64,000 nucleotides of DNA from Rhodoferax ferrireducens (GTDB taxonomy: Bacteria > Pseudomonadota > Gammaproteobacteria > Burkholderiales > Burkholderiaceae_C). Numbering within the stretch: position 1 is the first letter of the stretch; each line of letters opens with the position of its first letter. The position numbers were made by a program, and so were the translations under genes. Location of the stretch: assembly GCF_003347515.1 (NCBI RefSeq), contig NZ_QEII01000318.1, positions 1 through 64,000 on the forward strand, written 5' to 3'. Shown here in pieces: positions 35,427 to 44,153 of the stretch. The notes below the pieces were generated by a model, which was not told the origin of the DNA, did no database searches, and was given only the letters and a program-made list of their open reading frames with translations.

Positions 35427-37490
35427 ATGTCCTATCTCGTGCTCGCCCGTAAGTACCGCCCCCGCAACTTCACTGAAATGGTGGGGCAGGACCATGTGGT
35501 GCAGGCGCTGAGCAACGCGCTCACCACGCAACGTTTACACCATGCCTATCTGTTCACCGGCACGCGCGGTGTCGGCAAGACCACGGTGTCGCGCATTCTG
35601 GCCAAATCGCTCAATTGCCAAGGGCCGGACGGGCAAGGCGGCATCACCGCCACGCCGTGCGGCGTCTGCCAGGCCTGTACCGACATTGATTCCGGCCGCT
35701 TTGTTGACTACACCGAGCTCGATGCCGCGTCCAACCGGGGTGTGGACGAGGTGCAGGCCCTGCTGGAGCAGGCGGTTTACAAGCCGGTGCAGGGTCGCTT
35801 CAAGGTCTTCATGATCGATGAGGTGCACATGCTCACCAACACGGCCTTCAACGCCATGTTGAAGACGCTGGAAGAGCCGCCCGAGTACCTGAAATTTGTG
35901 CTGGCCACGACCGACCCGCAAAAAGTGCCGGTTACCGTGCTGTCGCGCTGTCTGCAGTTCAATCTACGGCCCATGGCGCCCGAGACCATTCGCGAGCATC
36001 TGCAAAAAGTCCTGCAGACCGAGAACGTGTCGGCCGATCTGCAGGCGCTGCGCTTGCTGGCCCGTGCGGCGCGCGGCTCCATGCGCGATGCCCTGAGTCT
36101 CTCCGATCAAGCCATTGCCTTCGGCGCCGGCCAGCTGACGGAGGCCACGGTGCGCCAGATGCTGGGCAGCGTGGACCGCTCCTATGTATTTCGCCTGCTG
36201 GAAGCCCTGGCCCTGGGTGATGGCAAGACCGTGGTCGAAACCTCCGAGGCCTTGCGTCTGAACGGATTGAGTGCCGCCTCCACGCTGGAAGAAATGAGTT
36301 CGGTGCTGCAACGCATGGCCGTATTGCAGGCCGTGCCGACTGCCGCTGCCGAAGCCGATGAGACGGACCCGGAAGCGGCGGATATGGCTCGCCTGGCTGA
36401 TCTGATGCCGGCCGACGAAACCCAGTTGCTCTACAGCATTTGCCTGCACGGACGCGGCGAACTGGGCCTGGCCCCAGACGAATACGCGGCGCTGACCATG
36501 GTATTGCTGCGATTGCTGGCATTCAAGCCCCAAGCTGGCCATCAGGTACGAGCGGAAAAAAAAACTCTGATTGAGACGCGGCAGGCGGTAGTCGCCCCCG
36601 CGTTGCAAGCCTTGCCTGCGTCGGCACCCCCAGCACCTGTCGAAAAGCCAGTCGCAACATCAGCGATACCTGCGCCTGTTGCCCCGGCGCCCGCCGTGGT
36701 TGCGCCAGTGGCTCCGGTAGCGCCTACCGCCGCTGCTACCACCACGCCGATGCCAGCCATGGCGCCTGCTGCGGCTCCATCCGCACCCGCATCCAGCCCG
36801 GCGCGCGTTCAACCGTGGGAGGACGAGCCAAATCGGCCTCCAGCCCCCGTACCACCTGCACAAGTTGCTATAAAAAATGCAGCAAACGAAGCGCCAACGC
36901 CCACACGGCCATCGGGTCAGCAGGTTCCCGTCGTCAGCATGTCGATGACCGCGCCACCTCTTCGTTCTATTGAATCAAATAAGCCTCTAGCCCCTGTAGA
37001 TACTGCGCAAGAAGCTACTAATATAGTAGCAATTCCGGTGCGCGTACAGGCCGATTCACGCGTTGAGTCGGCGGCGGGCCAGGCCGCGGCAACGGTGTTG
37101 GTGCCTACGGAAGAGGGTGACTTCTGGTACCGCACGGTGCAGCAGTTGATTGCGGCAGACGCCATCACCGCCCTGGTGCGCGTGCTGGCGCTGCAGTCGC
37201 AATTGGTGGCGCGTGATACCGATCAGTGGATTTTGCGGGTGGAGAGTGCATCGCTAAACCAGTCCGGCACCCGTGAGCGCTTGACCACGGCCTTGCAGGC
37301 CGCTGGCCACGATGTGCGCCTGGTGGTGGAGATCGGCCGCGTCACGGACTGTCCGGCCCGGCGCAATACCGTTGCGGCAGAGGAGCTTCAGCTGGCGGCC
37401 GAAAAAATCATTTTTGACGATCCGTTCGTGCAAACCATGATGCGTGATTTTGGAGCGAAAATCGTACCTGGCAGCATCAAACCCGGCTAA
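35427..37490 (+). CDS. dnaX: DNA polymerase III subunits gamma and tau
   Basis: A 687-aa clamp-loader ATPase. The AAA+ module has VGQDHVVQALSNAL, Walker A GTRGVGKTTVSRILAK (about residues 45-60), a four-Cys zinc module (CGVCQAC plus one earlier Cys), Walker B VFMIDEVHML and sensor 1 LATTDPQKVPVT. Domain III ends near residue 370. A Pro/Ala-rich linker follows and the C-terminal tau domain resumes around residue 560. At codons 377-379 a run of nine A precedes a hairpin, so a shorter gamma form of 382 aa probably arises by -1 frameshifting. Two dispersed repeats are inside the linker. Immediately upstream is ffs on the other strand. Confidence 0.97.
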   Translation: MSYLVLARKYRPRNFTEMVGQDHVVQALSNALTTQRLHHAYLFTGTRGVGKTTVSRILAKSLNCQGPDGQGGITATPCGVCQACTDIDSGRFVDYTELDAASNRGVDEVQALLEQAVYKPVQGRFKVFMIDEVHMLTNTAFNAMLKTLEEPPEYLKFVLATTDPQKVPVTVLSRCLQFNLRPMAPETIREHLQKVLQTENVSADLQALRLLARAARGSMRDALSLSDQAIAFGAGQLTEATVRQMLGSVDRSYVFRLLEALALGDGKTVVETSEALRLNGLSAASTLEEMSSVLQRMAVLQAVPTAAAEADETDPEAADMARLADLMPADETQLLYSICLHGRGELGLAPDEYAALTMVLLRLLAFKPQAGHQVRAEKKTLIETRQAVVAPALQALPASAPPAPVEKPVATSAIPAPVAPAPAVVAPVAPVAPTAAATTTPMPAMAPAAAPSAPASSPARVQPWEDEPNRPPAPVPPAQVAIKNAANEAPTPTRPSGQQVPVVSMSMTAPPLRSIESNKPLAPVDTAQEATNIVAIPVRVQADSRVESAAGQAAATVLVPTEEGDFWYRTVQQLIAADAITALVRVLALQSQLVARDTDQWILRVESASLNQSGTRERLTTALQAAGHDVRLVVEIGRVTDCPARRNTVAAEELQLAAEKIIFDDPFVQTMMRDFGAKIVPGSIKPG
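36544..36603 (+). promoter_or_regulatory. Programmed -1 frameshift signal in dnaX
   Basis: Nine A residues (36556-36564) form the slippery A-AAA-AAA in frame after GAA. A shift of -1 gives AAC TCT GAT and then TGA at 36572-36574, so the short product has 382 residues. A hairpin starts 12 nt after the slip site: ACGCGG (36576-36581) with CCGCGT (36598-36603) and GGCG with CGCC inside. AGGT at 36544-36547 could act as the upstream Shine-Dalgarno-like stimulator. The layout mirrors that in E. coli dnaX. Confidence 0.75.
36838..36883 (+). repeat. Dispersed repeat copy 7, in dnaX linker
   Basis: CCAGCCCCCGTACC, TGCACAAGTTGCTAT and AAAAAATGCAGCAAA. Read as PAPVPPAQVAIKNAA. Confidence 0.65.
36981..37034 (+). 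repeat. Dispersed repeat copy 8, in dnaX linker
   Basis: CCTCTAGCCCCTGTAGATAC, TGCGCAAGAAGCTACTA and TAGTAGCAA. Read as LAPVDTAQEATNIVA. Its right half is a hairpin, GCTACTA with TAGTAGC. Confidence 0.75.
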
Positions 37491-37503
37491 GGCATTGTTG
37501 ATT

Positions 37504-37572
37504 TTCGTCATTGCGAGCGCAGCGTGGCAATCCATGCCCCCTGGATTGCCACGCTGCGCTCGCAATGACGAA
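37504..37572. repeat. Perfect 31-bp inverted repeat of a REP-like unit
   Basis: The arm at 37504-37534, opening TTCGTCATTGCGAGCGCAGC, is exactly inverted at 37542-37572 with a 7-nt loop (TGCCCCC). As RNA this is a very stable hairpin 13 bp after the dnaX stop codon and 50 bp before ybaB. It may end the dnaX transcript or protect its 3' end. The same unit occurs singly at 32440-32470. Confidence 0.9.
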
Positions 37573-37622
37573 GGCGCTCTCAGTTCAAACATTTCTATTT
37601 AAACCCAAACCAAGGAATAACC

Positions 37623-37955
37623 ATGTTCAATAAAGGACAACTCGCCGGCCTCATGAAACAAGCCCAGGCGATGCAGGAAAACATGAAGAAAGCCCAGGAC
37701 GAACTGGGCAACGTCGAAGTCTCCGGTGAGTCCGGCGCCGGCCTGGTCAAAGTCACCATGACCTGCAAGCACGACGTGCGCCGCGTCACCATCGACCCCA
37801 GCTTGCTGGCGGAAGACAAAGACATGCTGGAAGATCTGGTGGCTGCTGCTTTCAATGCCGCCGTGCGCAAAGCCGAAGAAACCTCGGCCGAGAAGATGGG
37901 CAAGCTCACGGCCGGCATGCCAGGCCTGCCCGGCGGCATGAAGTTCCCCTTCTGA
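37623..37955 (+). CDS. ybaB: Nucleoid-associated protein YbaB/EbfC
   Basis: A 110-aa DNA-binding protein that forms small tweezer-like dimers. It shows the family pattern [19 protein letters not shown] (about residues 11-29), then [19 protein letters not shown]. It lies between dnaX and recR, the classic dnaX-ybaB-recR order, and is 6 bp upstream of the recR start. Confidence 0.96.
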   Translation: MFNKGQLAGLMKQAQAMQENMKKAQDELGNVEVSGESGAGLVKVTMTCKHDVRRVTIDPSLLAEDKDMLEDLVAAAFNAAVRKAEETSAEKMGKLTAGMPGLPGGMKFPF

Positions 37956-37961
37956 TCCTGC

Positions 37962-38552
37962 GTGGCTGATCTCAACTCACTTGACGTGCTGATCCAGGCG
38001 CTGCGCCGTTTGCCGGGGGTGGGCGTGAAGTCGGCGCAGCGCATGGCGTTTCACCTGCTGCAGCATGACCGGCCGGGTGCGCTGGCGCTGTCGCGGGCCT
38101 TGCAAGTGGCGACCGATAGCGTGCGCCATTGCGAGCGCTGCCATACGTTCACGCAGGCGGAGGTGTGCGCCACCTGTCTCGACCCGCGGCGGGACGCCTC
38201 CAAGCTGTGCGTGGTGGAGACGCCGGCCGACCAGTCGGCCATCGAGCGAACCGGGGCCTACAAGGGCCTGTATTTTGTGTTAATGGGCAAGCTCAGCCCG
38301 CTGGACGGCATCGGCCCCAACGACATCGGCCTCAAAAAGCTGTTTGACCGGGCCTGCGACGGCATCGTGCAGGAAGTGATTCTGGCCACCAATTTCACGG
38401 CCGAAGGCGAAGCCACAGCCCATGTCATCAGCGAGGGTCTCAAGGCCCGGGGACTGCGTCTGACCCGCTTGGCGCGTGGCGTGCCGGTGGGCAGCGAGCT
38501 GGAGTATGTGGACCTGGGCACCATCGCACACGCACTGGTGGACCGGCGCTGA
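37962..38552 (+). CDS. recR: Recombination protein RecR
   Basis: A 196-aa protein that acts with RecO to load RecA on gapped DNA. It has the helix-hairpin-helix [16 protein letters not shown] (about residues 15-30), the four-Cys zinc finger [16 protein letters not shown], then the Toprim domain with [14 protein letters not shown]. The start is GTG 37962. It follows ybaB by 6 bp and is probably co-transcribed. Confidence 0.96.
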   Translation: MADLNSLDVLIQALRRLPGVGVKSAQRMAFHLLQHDRPGALALSRALQVATDSVRHCERCHTFTQAEVCATCLDPRRDASKLCVVETPADQSAIERTGAYKGLYFVLMGKLSPLDGIGPNDIGLKKLFDRACDGIVQEVILATNFTAEGEATAHVISEGLKARGLRLTRLARGVPVGSELEYVDLGTIAHALVDRR

Positions 38553-38641
38553 ACTAAGTACAAACCCGCGCGGGATGTTCCCGATGCGGTTTTCCATCTG
38601 CCCGACTAAGCTCAAGGCTGGTCAAACGCAGAGAAAGAATC

Positions 38642-39688
38642 ATGGACAACATCAGGCTTAATCGTCGCACCTTTGCTGCTGTCACGGCATTGTCGGCAGC
38701 GTCTGTGGTCGTGCCCGCCCTGTGGGCGCAGCCGCAGCCGGAGAAAACCCGAATTTCCATCGCCGTGGGCGGCAAGGCGGCCTTTTATTACCTGCCGCTG
38801 ACCATCGCCGAACAGCTGGGTTATTTCAAGGCTGAAGGCCTGGACGTTGAGATCACTGATTTTTCGGGTGGCTCGCGCGCCATGCAGGCCGTCGTGGGCG
38901 GCTTGGCAGATGTGGTGTCGGGTGCCTTTGAGCACACCATCGACCTGCAGTCCAAGGGACATAAATTCCAGGCTTTTGTGCTGCAGGGCCGCGCGCCGGC
39001 CATTTCCATGGGTGTATCGCCCAAAACCATGCCCCATTACAAGACGGTGGCCGACCTCCGGGGCAGGAAGATCGGCATATCGGCGCCTGGCTCGTCAACC
39101 AACATGATGGCCAATCTGATCCTGTCGCGTGCCGGTCTCAAGGCCGGTGATGTCAGCTTTGTTGAGGTAGGCACTGTTGCAGGTGCCTTGACGGCTTTTC
39201 GATCCGGTCAGATTGACGCCATGAGCAATGTCGACCCGGTCATGACCATGCTGGAGCAAAAGGGCGATATCCGCATCATTGCCGATACGCGTACTCTCAA
39301 AGGGGCGTCGGATGTCTTTGGCGGTCCCATGCCAGCGGGTTGCCTGTACGCGCCCGTCGAGTTCATCCAGAAGAACCCCAAGACTGTACAGGCCCTCACC
39401 CATGCCATTGCGCACAGCCTGAAGTGGTTGCAGACGGCAGGCCCGGGCGACATCATCAAGACCGTCCCCGAATCCTACTTGCTGGGGGACCGGGCTTTGT
39501 ACCTGGCTGCGTTCAACAAGGTACGTGAGGCGATCTCTCCTGATGGCATGTTCGCCGAGGAGGGCCCGCGCACCGCGGCCAAGGTGCTGGCCAGTTTCGA
39601 TCCGACGATCAAAGTCGACAAAATCGAGCTTTCAAAAACCTATACCAACGAGTTTGCCAAGAAGGCCAAGGAACGCTTCAAAGCCTGA
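38642..39688 (+). CDS. NMT1/SsuA-type ABC transporter substrate-binding protein
   Basis: A 348-aa periplasmic protein with a twin-arginine-like signal (LNRRTFAAVTALSAA) ending near ALWAQP. The mature part begins with a strand leading to AFYYLPLTIAEQLGYFKAEGLDVEI, the family pattern of binding proteins for nitrate, sulfonates, taurine or thiamine precursors. No permease or ATPase gene adjoins it, so the ligand cannot be inferred from context. Confidence 0.82.
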   Translation: MDNIRLNRRTFAAVTALSAASVVVPALWAQPQPEKTRISIAVGGKAAFYYLPLTIAEQLGYFKAEGLDVEITDFSGGSRAMQAVVGGLADVVSGAFEHTIDLQSKGHKFQAFVLQGRAPAISMGVSPKTMPHYKTVADLRGRKIGISAPGSSTNMMANLILSRAGLKAGDVSFVEVGTVAGALTAFRSGQIDAMSNVDPVMTMLEQKGDIRIIADTRTLKGASDVFGGPMPAGCLYAPVEFIQKNPKTVQALTHAIAHSLKWLQTAGPGDIIKTVPESYLLGDRALYLAAFNKVREAISPDGMFAEEGPRTAAKVLASFDPTIKVDKIELSKTYTNEFAKKAKERFKA

Positions 39689-39705
39689 AGCCGCTCCCGT
39701 CGCGT

Positions 39706-41232
39706 TCAGTGTTTGGCAACCCGTGTTGCCTTGGCCACTTTGCGCCGGGCTTGCTGGGGGCTGGCTTTGCGCGTGCCGTTACCCCTGCCTTGAACCAACG
39801 CTCGGGTCTGCATGGGCAGGAACAGCACGATCTGCTGCCCGACCTTGAAGGCGGAGGAGGCGCTGACCTTGTTCCAGTCCGCGACGCTGGCGGGGCTGAT
39901 CCGGTAGCGTTTGGCGAGGCTGGCCACCGAGTCTTTTTTACCGGCTTTGAGCACGGTTCGTTTCAGGATGACATCGGGTGCGAAGGACACCTGACCGTTG
40001 TCGGCCACATGTTCTGTCACATCGGTTTCAAGGTGTTTGGCGCGCGTCACCAGCAGGCTGGACCCCGCCTTGATCAACATACGCGCCGGGATGTTGTTGA
40101 CACTGCGCAACTCATCCTCATTCATGCCCACGCGCTTGGCGGCATCGGCTGCTTTCATGGTCGTGGGCGCCAGCCAGACCGTCCAGCTGGCCAGACGGCC
40201 ACCGCCGTAGGCTTCGAGATTGCTTTGAAAGACGGCTGCGTTGTCCCAGGGTAGCAATATTTGGGGTATGCCAGCCGCAAAGATGACGGGGCGACTGATC
40301 GACGGATTGAGTGCCTTGAAGTCGGCCAGCGGAATCTCGGCCAGCTTGGCCGCCAGTGCCACATCAATGTCGCGCGTGATATCGACCGTCTGGAAGTAAG
40401 GATGGTTTTCGATCAGGGGCAGACTGGAATCGAACGCGGCCGGATTGGCCACGATGTTTTTCATGGCCTGCAGCTTGGGCACATAAAAACGGGTTTCCAT
40501 GGGCATGTTGAGATCGGTGTAAGCGGTGCCCAAGCCAGCACGCTTGTTCTTGGCGATGGCCCGGCCCACGCTGCCTTCGCCCCAGTTGTAGGCGGCCAGC
40601 GCCAGATGCCAATCGCCAAACATGCCATAGAGTTTTTGCAGGTAATCCAGCGCCGCGCGGGTCGAGGCCAGCACATCCCGCCGGTCATCGCGGAAGACGT
40701 TTTGCTTGAGTTCAAAATGTTTGCCGGTGGCCGGCATGAATTGCCACATGCCGGCGGCCTTGGCGCTGGAGACGGCCTGCGGGTTGAAGGCGCTCTCGAC
40801 GAAAGGCAGCAGCGCCAGCTCGGTCGGCATGTTGCGCCGCTCCAGTTCCTCAACAATGTGAAACAGGTACTTGTTGGAGCGCTCGGTCATGCGAAGGATG
40901 TAATCCGGCCGAGCGCTGTACCACTGCTCGCGGTCGTGTACAAGATCATTTTCCAGATCGGGCATGGCAAACCCGAGCCGCATGCGCTCCCACAGATTGG
41001 CGGGTGGCGCCAATTGGGCAACGCCCAGTGAGGCTGCTTGTGTCGGTGTGATGGCTTGTAAAGCGCCGCCCGGGGTGACGGGTTTGCGCGAGTTTGCGGA
41101 AAATATCCCGGATGTGGTGGTCGACCCGGCTGGATTGACGGCGGCGTTCGGGTCTGATGGGGTGCTTACGCCGGTGGCGCAGCCTGCCAGTAAAGCCAGG
41201 CAGGACAGGCATGCAATAGTTAAAAATTTCAT
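39706..41232 (-). CDS. mltD: Membrane-bound lytic murein transglycosylase D
   Basis: A 508-aa lipoprotein that cleaves peptidoglycan glycan strands. The lipobox is LLAGC (about residues 13-17). The lysozyme-like domain has the catalytic Glu in PFVESAFNPQAVSSAKAAG and then GMWQFMPATG, followed by YNWGEGSVGRAI. LysM-type repeats occupy the C-terminal third, for example SVASLAKRYRISPASVADW. The start at 41232 begins the signal peptide; the frame continues upstream into relics of gloB. Confidence 0.92.
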   Translation of the reverse strand: MKFLTIACLSCLALLAGCATGVSTPSDPNAAVNPAGSTTTSGIFSANSRKPVTPGGALQAITPTQAASLGVAQLAPPANLWERMRLGFAMPDLENDLVHDREQWYSARPDYILRMTERSNKYLFHIVEELERRNMPTELALLPFVESAFNPQAVSSAKAAGMWQFMPATGKHFELKQNVFRDDRRDVLASTRAALDYLQKLYGMFGDWHLALAAYNWGEGSVGRAIAKNKRAGLGTAYTDLNMPMETRFYVPKLQAMKNIVANPAAFDSSLPLIENHPYFQTVDITRDIDVALAAKLAEIPLADFKALNPSISRPVIFAAGIPQILLPWDNAAVFQSNLEAYGGGRLASWTVWLAPTTMKAADAAKRVGMNEDELRSVNNIPARMLIKAGSSLLVTRAKHLETDVTEHVADNGQVSFAPDVILKRTVLKAGKKDSVASLAKRYRISPASVADWNKVSASSAFKVGQQIVLFLPMQTRALVQGRGNGTRKASPQQARRKVAKATRVAKH

Positions 41233-41482
41233 TGGAACTCGTTGTTTCCACTGGCGAAGCGCCGCAAAGCGGCTCACCTCGACAGGGGCTGATACGTCAC
41301 GCCGCCACTCCGGCCGTGGGCTGGTGGGGCGTGACTAGAATGGTCTCAAGTTGCCCACCCGACGGTTGCAGTGCCTCAAGCATGGCTTGTTCATCACCGG
41401 GGGCAACCACCAAGGCTTGATGTCCATCAAGCAACATCGAAGTGTAGTTATCGGCAAAGGCGGGTTGTGGGATTAACTTCAT
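41233..41482 (-). pseudogene. gloB: Decayed hydroxyacylglutathione hydrolase (glyoxalase II)
   Basis: The minus strand begins with [20 protein letters not shown] and ALVVAPGD, the start of glyoxalase II. After about 50 residues it reads ILVTPHQPTAGVAA and stops, where the metal-binding THHHxDH motif should be. In another frame, just upstream of mltD, APVEVSRFAALRQWKQ matches the usual C-terminal end of GloB. About 180 internal codons are missing, so the enzyme cannot work. The gloB-mltD order and the divergent methyltransferase are the normal arrangement in this group, so this is an internal deletion in place. Confidence 0.8.
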
Positions 41483-42272
41483 GAGCGATCAAATTATAGG
41501 TTTGCATGACTGGTTTGCGACACCCCCGGGGCGCTACCTGCTGGCGTGGGAGCGTACCCAACTCGATCTGGCCGTGGCCGATATGTTTGGATTTCATGCC
41601 TTGCAGCTGGGTTTGCCCGAGCTTGAAGCGCTGGCCGCCAACCGCATGCCGCACCGCTGGCTGGCAACGCAAACCCCCATGCCGGGCGCGGCTTTTGCCG
41701 CCGATTTTTCGGCTCTACCGTTCCCGGCCAGCAGCCTGGACCTGGTCGTGCTGCCGCACTCGCTGGAGCTCGCGCCCGATCCCCACGCCACGCTGCGAGA
41801 GGTGGAGCGGGTGCTGGTGCCCGAGGGCCGGGTCGTGATTTGTGGCTTGAACCCGGCATCGCTGTGGGGTTTGCGCCAGCGGCGCGCGCACCTGTACCAT
41901 CGGCTCGGTTTTGGGCACATGTTCTTGCCCGAGGCGGGTGAGTTCATCGGCTATTGGCGTCTGCGCGACTGGCTGCGGCTGCTGGGTTTTGAGGTGGAGG
42001 TGGGGCGGTTTGGCTGCTACCGGCCGGCACTCTCCAGCCCTAAATGGCTGCAGCGCTTTGAGTGGATGGACCGGGCCGGCGACCGCTGGTGGCCGATTCT
42101 GGGAGCCGTTTACTTCCTGGTGGCCGTCAAGCGTGTGCGGGGCATGACACTGCTGAGCCCGGCCTGGAAATCCTCCAGAATGCTGGTTAATACACCTGTT
42201 TCTGTGGCAAATAATTCAACATTGACAAGGGCTACGACCCTGAATGACATCGAGATTGGGAGATTGGATTGA
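41481..42272 (+). CDS. Class I SAM-dependent methyltransferase
   Basis: A 263-aa protein. The Rossmann-type core is divergent: the strand and loop [23 protein letters not shown] (about residues 74-96 in part) and [19 protein letters not shown] are the later motifs of methyltransferases, while the first SAM-binding GxGxG is not evident. Homologues are usually annotated as methyltransferase next to gloB and rnhA. The ATG overlaps the gloB relic start codon in the palindrome CATG. The stop overlaps the rnhA start by 4 nt. Confidence 0.75.
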   Translation: MSDQIIGLHDWFATPPGRYLLAWERTQLDLAVADMFGFHALQLGLPELEALAANRMPHRWLATQTPMPGAAFAADFSALPFPASSLDLVVLPHSLELAPDPHATLREVERVLVPEGRVVICGLNPASLWGLRQRRAHLYHRLGFGHMFLPEAGEFIGYWRLRDWLRLLGFEVEVGRFGCYRPALSSPKWLQRFEWMDRAGDRWWPILGAVYFLVAVKRVRGMTLLSPAWKSSRMLVNTPVSVANNSTLTRATTLNDIEIGRLD

Positions 42273-42718
42273 ATACGATTGAAATTTACACCGATGGCGC
42301 CTGCAAGGGCAATCCGGGGCCGGGCGGCTGGGGTGCGCTGCTCAAATCGCCGGACTCGCAAAAAGAGCTGTTCGGTGGCGAAATGGGCACCACCAATAAC
42401 CGCATGGAAATGATGGCGGTGATTGAGGCCTTGTCGGCCTTGAAACGCCCCTGCCATGTGACCCTGCATGTGGACAGTCAGTATGTGCTGAAGGGAATGA
42501 CTGAATGGATTTCAGGCTGGAAAGCCCGGGGCTGGAAGACCGCCGCCAAGCAACCAGTAAAAAATGTCGATCTCTGGCAGCGCCTGGATGAGCTGGTCAG
42601 TACGTCAGGCCACAAGATTGATTGGCGCTGGGTCCGGGGCCACAACGGCGACCCCGGCAACGAGCATGCCGACATGCTGGCCAACCGCGGTGTTGAACAG
42701 GCTTTGCGGCAGCGCTAA
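42269..42718 (+). CDS. rnhA: Ribonuclease HI
   Basis: A 149-aa enzyme that degrades RNA in RNA-DNA hybrids. The catalytic acids are visible in [16 protein letters not shown] (Asp 9), [10 protein letters not shown] (Glu, about 46), HVDSQYV (Asp, about 69) and [12 protein letters not shown] (last Asp). The start is TTG 42269, overlapping the methyltransferase stop codon, with GGGAGA upstream; no ATG would preserve the first strand. Translation is probably coupled. Confidence 0.95.
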   Translation: MNTIEIYTDGACKGNPGPGGWGALLKSPDSQKELFGGEMGTTNNRMEMMAVIEALSALKRPCHVTLHVDSQYVLKGMTEWISGWKARGWKTAAKQPVKNVDLWQRLDELVSTSGHKIDWRWVRGHNGDPGNEHADMLANRGVEQALRQR

Positions 42719-42890
42719 GGTCGGGGACCGATGATGTAAAGAGTTTGCAAAGTAGCCTTTTTGCGGAGTTTAGTAAGGGACATTACGCAGGAAAATTCAC
42801 CTTGGTACTGCTACATTGGCGGGCTGATTTGACCGTTCCGGTTTCCTTGTCGGGTTTTCCCGATCTTCTCGCTTAAGAAAAGTCGCACTC

Positions 42891-44135
42891 ATGGCAAAAA
42901 AACTAATCTACCCGGTAGTGGCTGTCATCGGTATCGCAGCTGCCTCTGGGGCGGCGTGGTGGTACCAGTCAAAACCCAAAGGGGCTCAGGAGATCACGGG
43001 TGCACCTGTTGCTGCGCCCCGCGCCGCCGGGGTCGAGGTCGGCCGGGTTGAAAAAATCGCGTTGCGCGACGACGCCCAGTCGGTGGGCAGTCTGCAATCA
43101 CGCCAGAGCGTGATGTTGCGCCCTGAGATTGCCGGGCGCGTCAAGGCCTTGGGCTTCAGCGATGGTGCGCGCGTGCGCAAAGGCCAGGTGCTGGTGCAGC
43201 TGGACGACACCCTGCAGCAGGCCGAGGTCCAGCAGGCGCTGGCACAAGTGTCGATAGCGCAGGCCAACTTCAAACGCAACCAGGAGCTGGTGGCCGAAAA
43301 CTTCGTGGCGCGGCGGGTGCTTGACGAGAGTTTGGCCAATGTGCAGGTGGTCGAGGCCCAGCTGGCGTTGGCCCGGGCCCGCCTGTCGCGCATGGCCTTG
43401 CTGGCGCCGTTTGATGGCACCGTGGGCATACGCAGCATCAATGTAGGCGATTATGTGAAGGATGGCGCGGACCTGGTGAACCTGGAAGACATCAGCAGCA
43501 TGTACGTGGACTTTCGCTTGCCGGAGCGCTATCAAAGCAAGCTCAAACCCCAGCAAACGGTGGAACTGGTGCTGGATGCCCTTCCGGGGCGTGCCTTCCG
43601 GGCCCGCGTCGAGGCGATCAATCCGCTGCTGGACGCCAATGGCCGCTCTGTCGGTGTGCGCGCCATACTGCCCAATACATCGGGAGCGCTGGCGCCAAAT
43701 GGCAAGCCAGCCGGTGGCGCGGCTGCCAACGACGCACCGCTTCGCCCCGGCATGTTCGCGCGGGTGACGACGGTATTTTCTGTCAATGAAGCGGCCCTGG
43801 TCGTGCCTGAGGAGGCCATCGTGCCCCAGGGCGGGCGCCAATTCGTGATCAAGGTCGTGGCGCCGGCGGCGGTGCCAGCGACGGCAGCCGCCACCTTGCC
43901 GCCAGACACCCAATTTGTCTCCTTGCGCCAGGAGGTCAAGCTCGGGGTGCGCCAAAAAGGCAAAGTAGAAATCCTGGAGGGCCTGGCCGAGGGTGAGACC
44001 GTGGTGGTGGCCGGACAGCAGCGTTTGCAGCGCGATGGCACGCCGCTGCGTATCGTGGAGCTGGGGCGGCCAGCGCAGGGCGCAACCAGCGCGCCGAAGC
44101 TACCGACCTCTGCCGCCGCGGTCGCCAGTCGTTGA
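42891..44135 (+). CDS. RND efflux pump periplasmic adaptor subunit
   Basis: A 414-aa membrane fusion protein linking an RND pump to an outer-membrane channel. An N-terminal helix (about residues 5-25) anchors it. The lipoyl-like halves contain GRVKALGFSDGARVRKGQVLVQLDD and LLAPFDGTVGIRSINVGDYV, with a coiled-coil of Ala/Gln-rich heptads between them. The C-terminal beta domains end with GLAEGETVVVAGQQRL. It lies 18 bp upstream of the pump gene. No channel gene follows. Confidence 0.92.
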   Translation: MAKKLIYPVVAVIGIAAASGAAWWYQSKPKGAQEITGAPVAAPRAAGVEVGRVEKIALRDDAQSVGSLQSRQSVMLRPEIAGRVKALGFSDGARVRKGQVLVQLDDTLQQAEVQQALAQVSIAQANFKRNQELVAENFVARRVLDESLANVQVVEAQLALARARLSRMALLAPFDGTVGIRSINVGDYVKDGADLVNLEDISSMYVDFRLPERYQSKLKPQQTVELVLDALPGRAFRARVEAINPLLDANGRSVGVRAILPNTSGALAPNGKPAGGAAANDAPLRPGMFARVTTVFSVNEAALVVPEEAIVPQGGRQFVIKVVAPAAVPATAAATLPPDTQFVSLRQEVKLGVRQKGKVEILEGLAEGETVVVAGQQRLQRDGTPLRIVELGRPAQGATSAPKLPTSAAAVASR

Positions 44136-44153
44136 TGAATACAGGAGCCCTCC

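Noticed and set aside
42184-42245. Another copy of the dispersed repeat at the end of the methyltransferase gene
   Set aside because: It has an AT-rich segment and GGGCTA, but the TGCGCA and AGCTAT core elements are missing.
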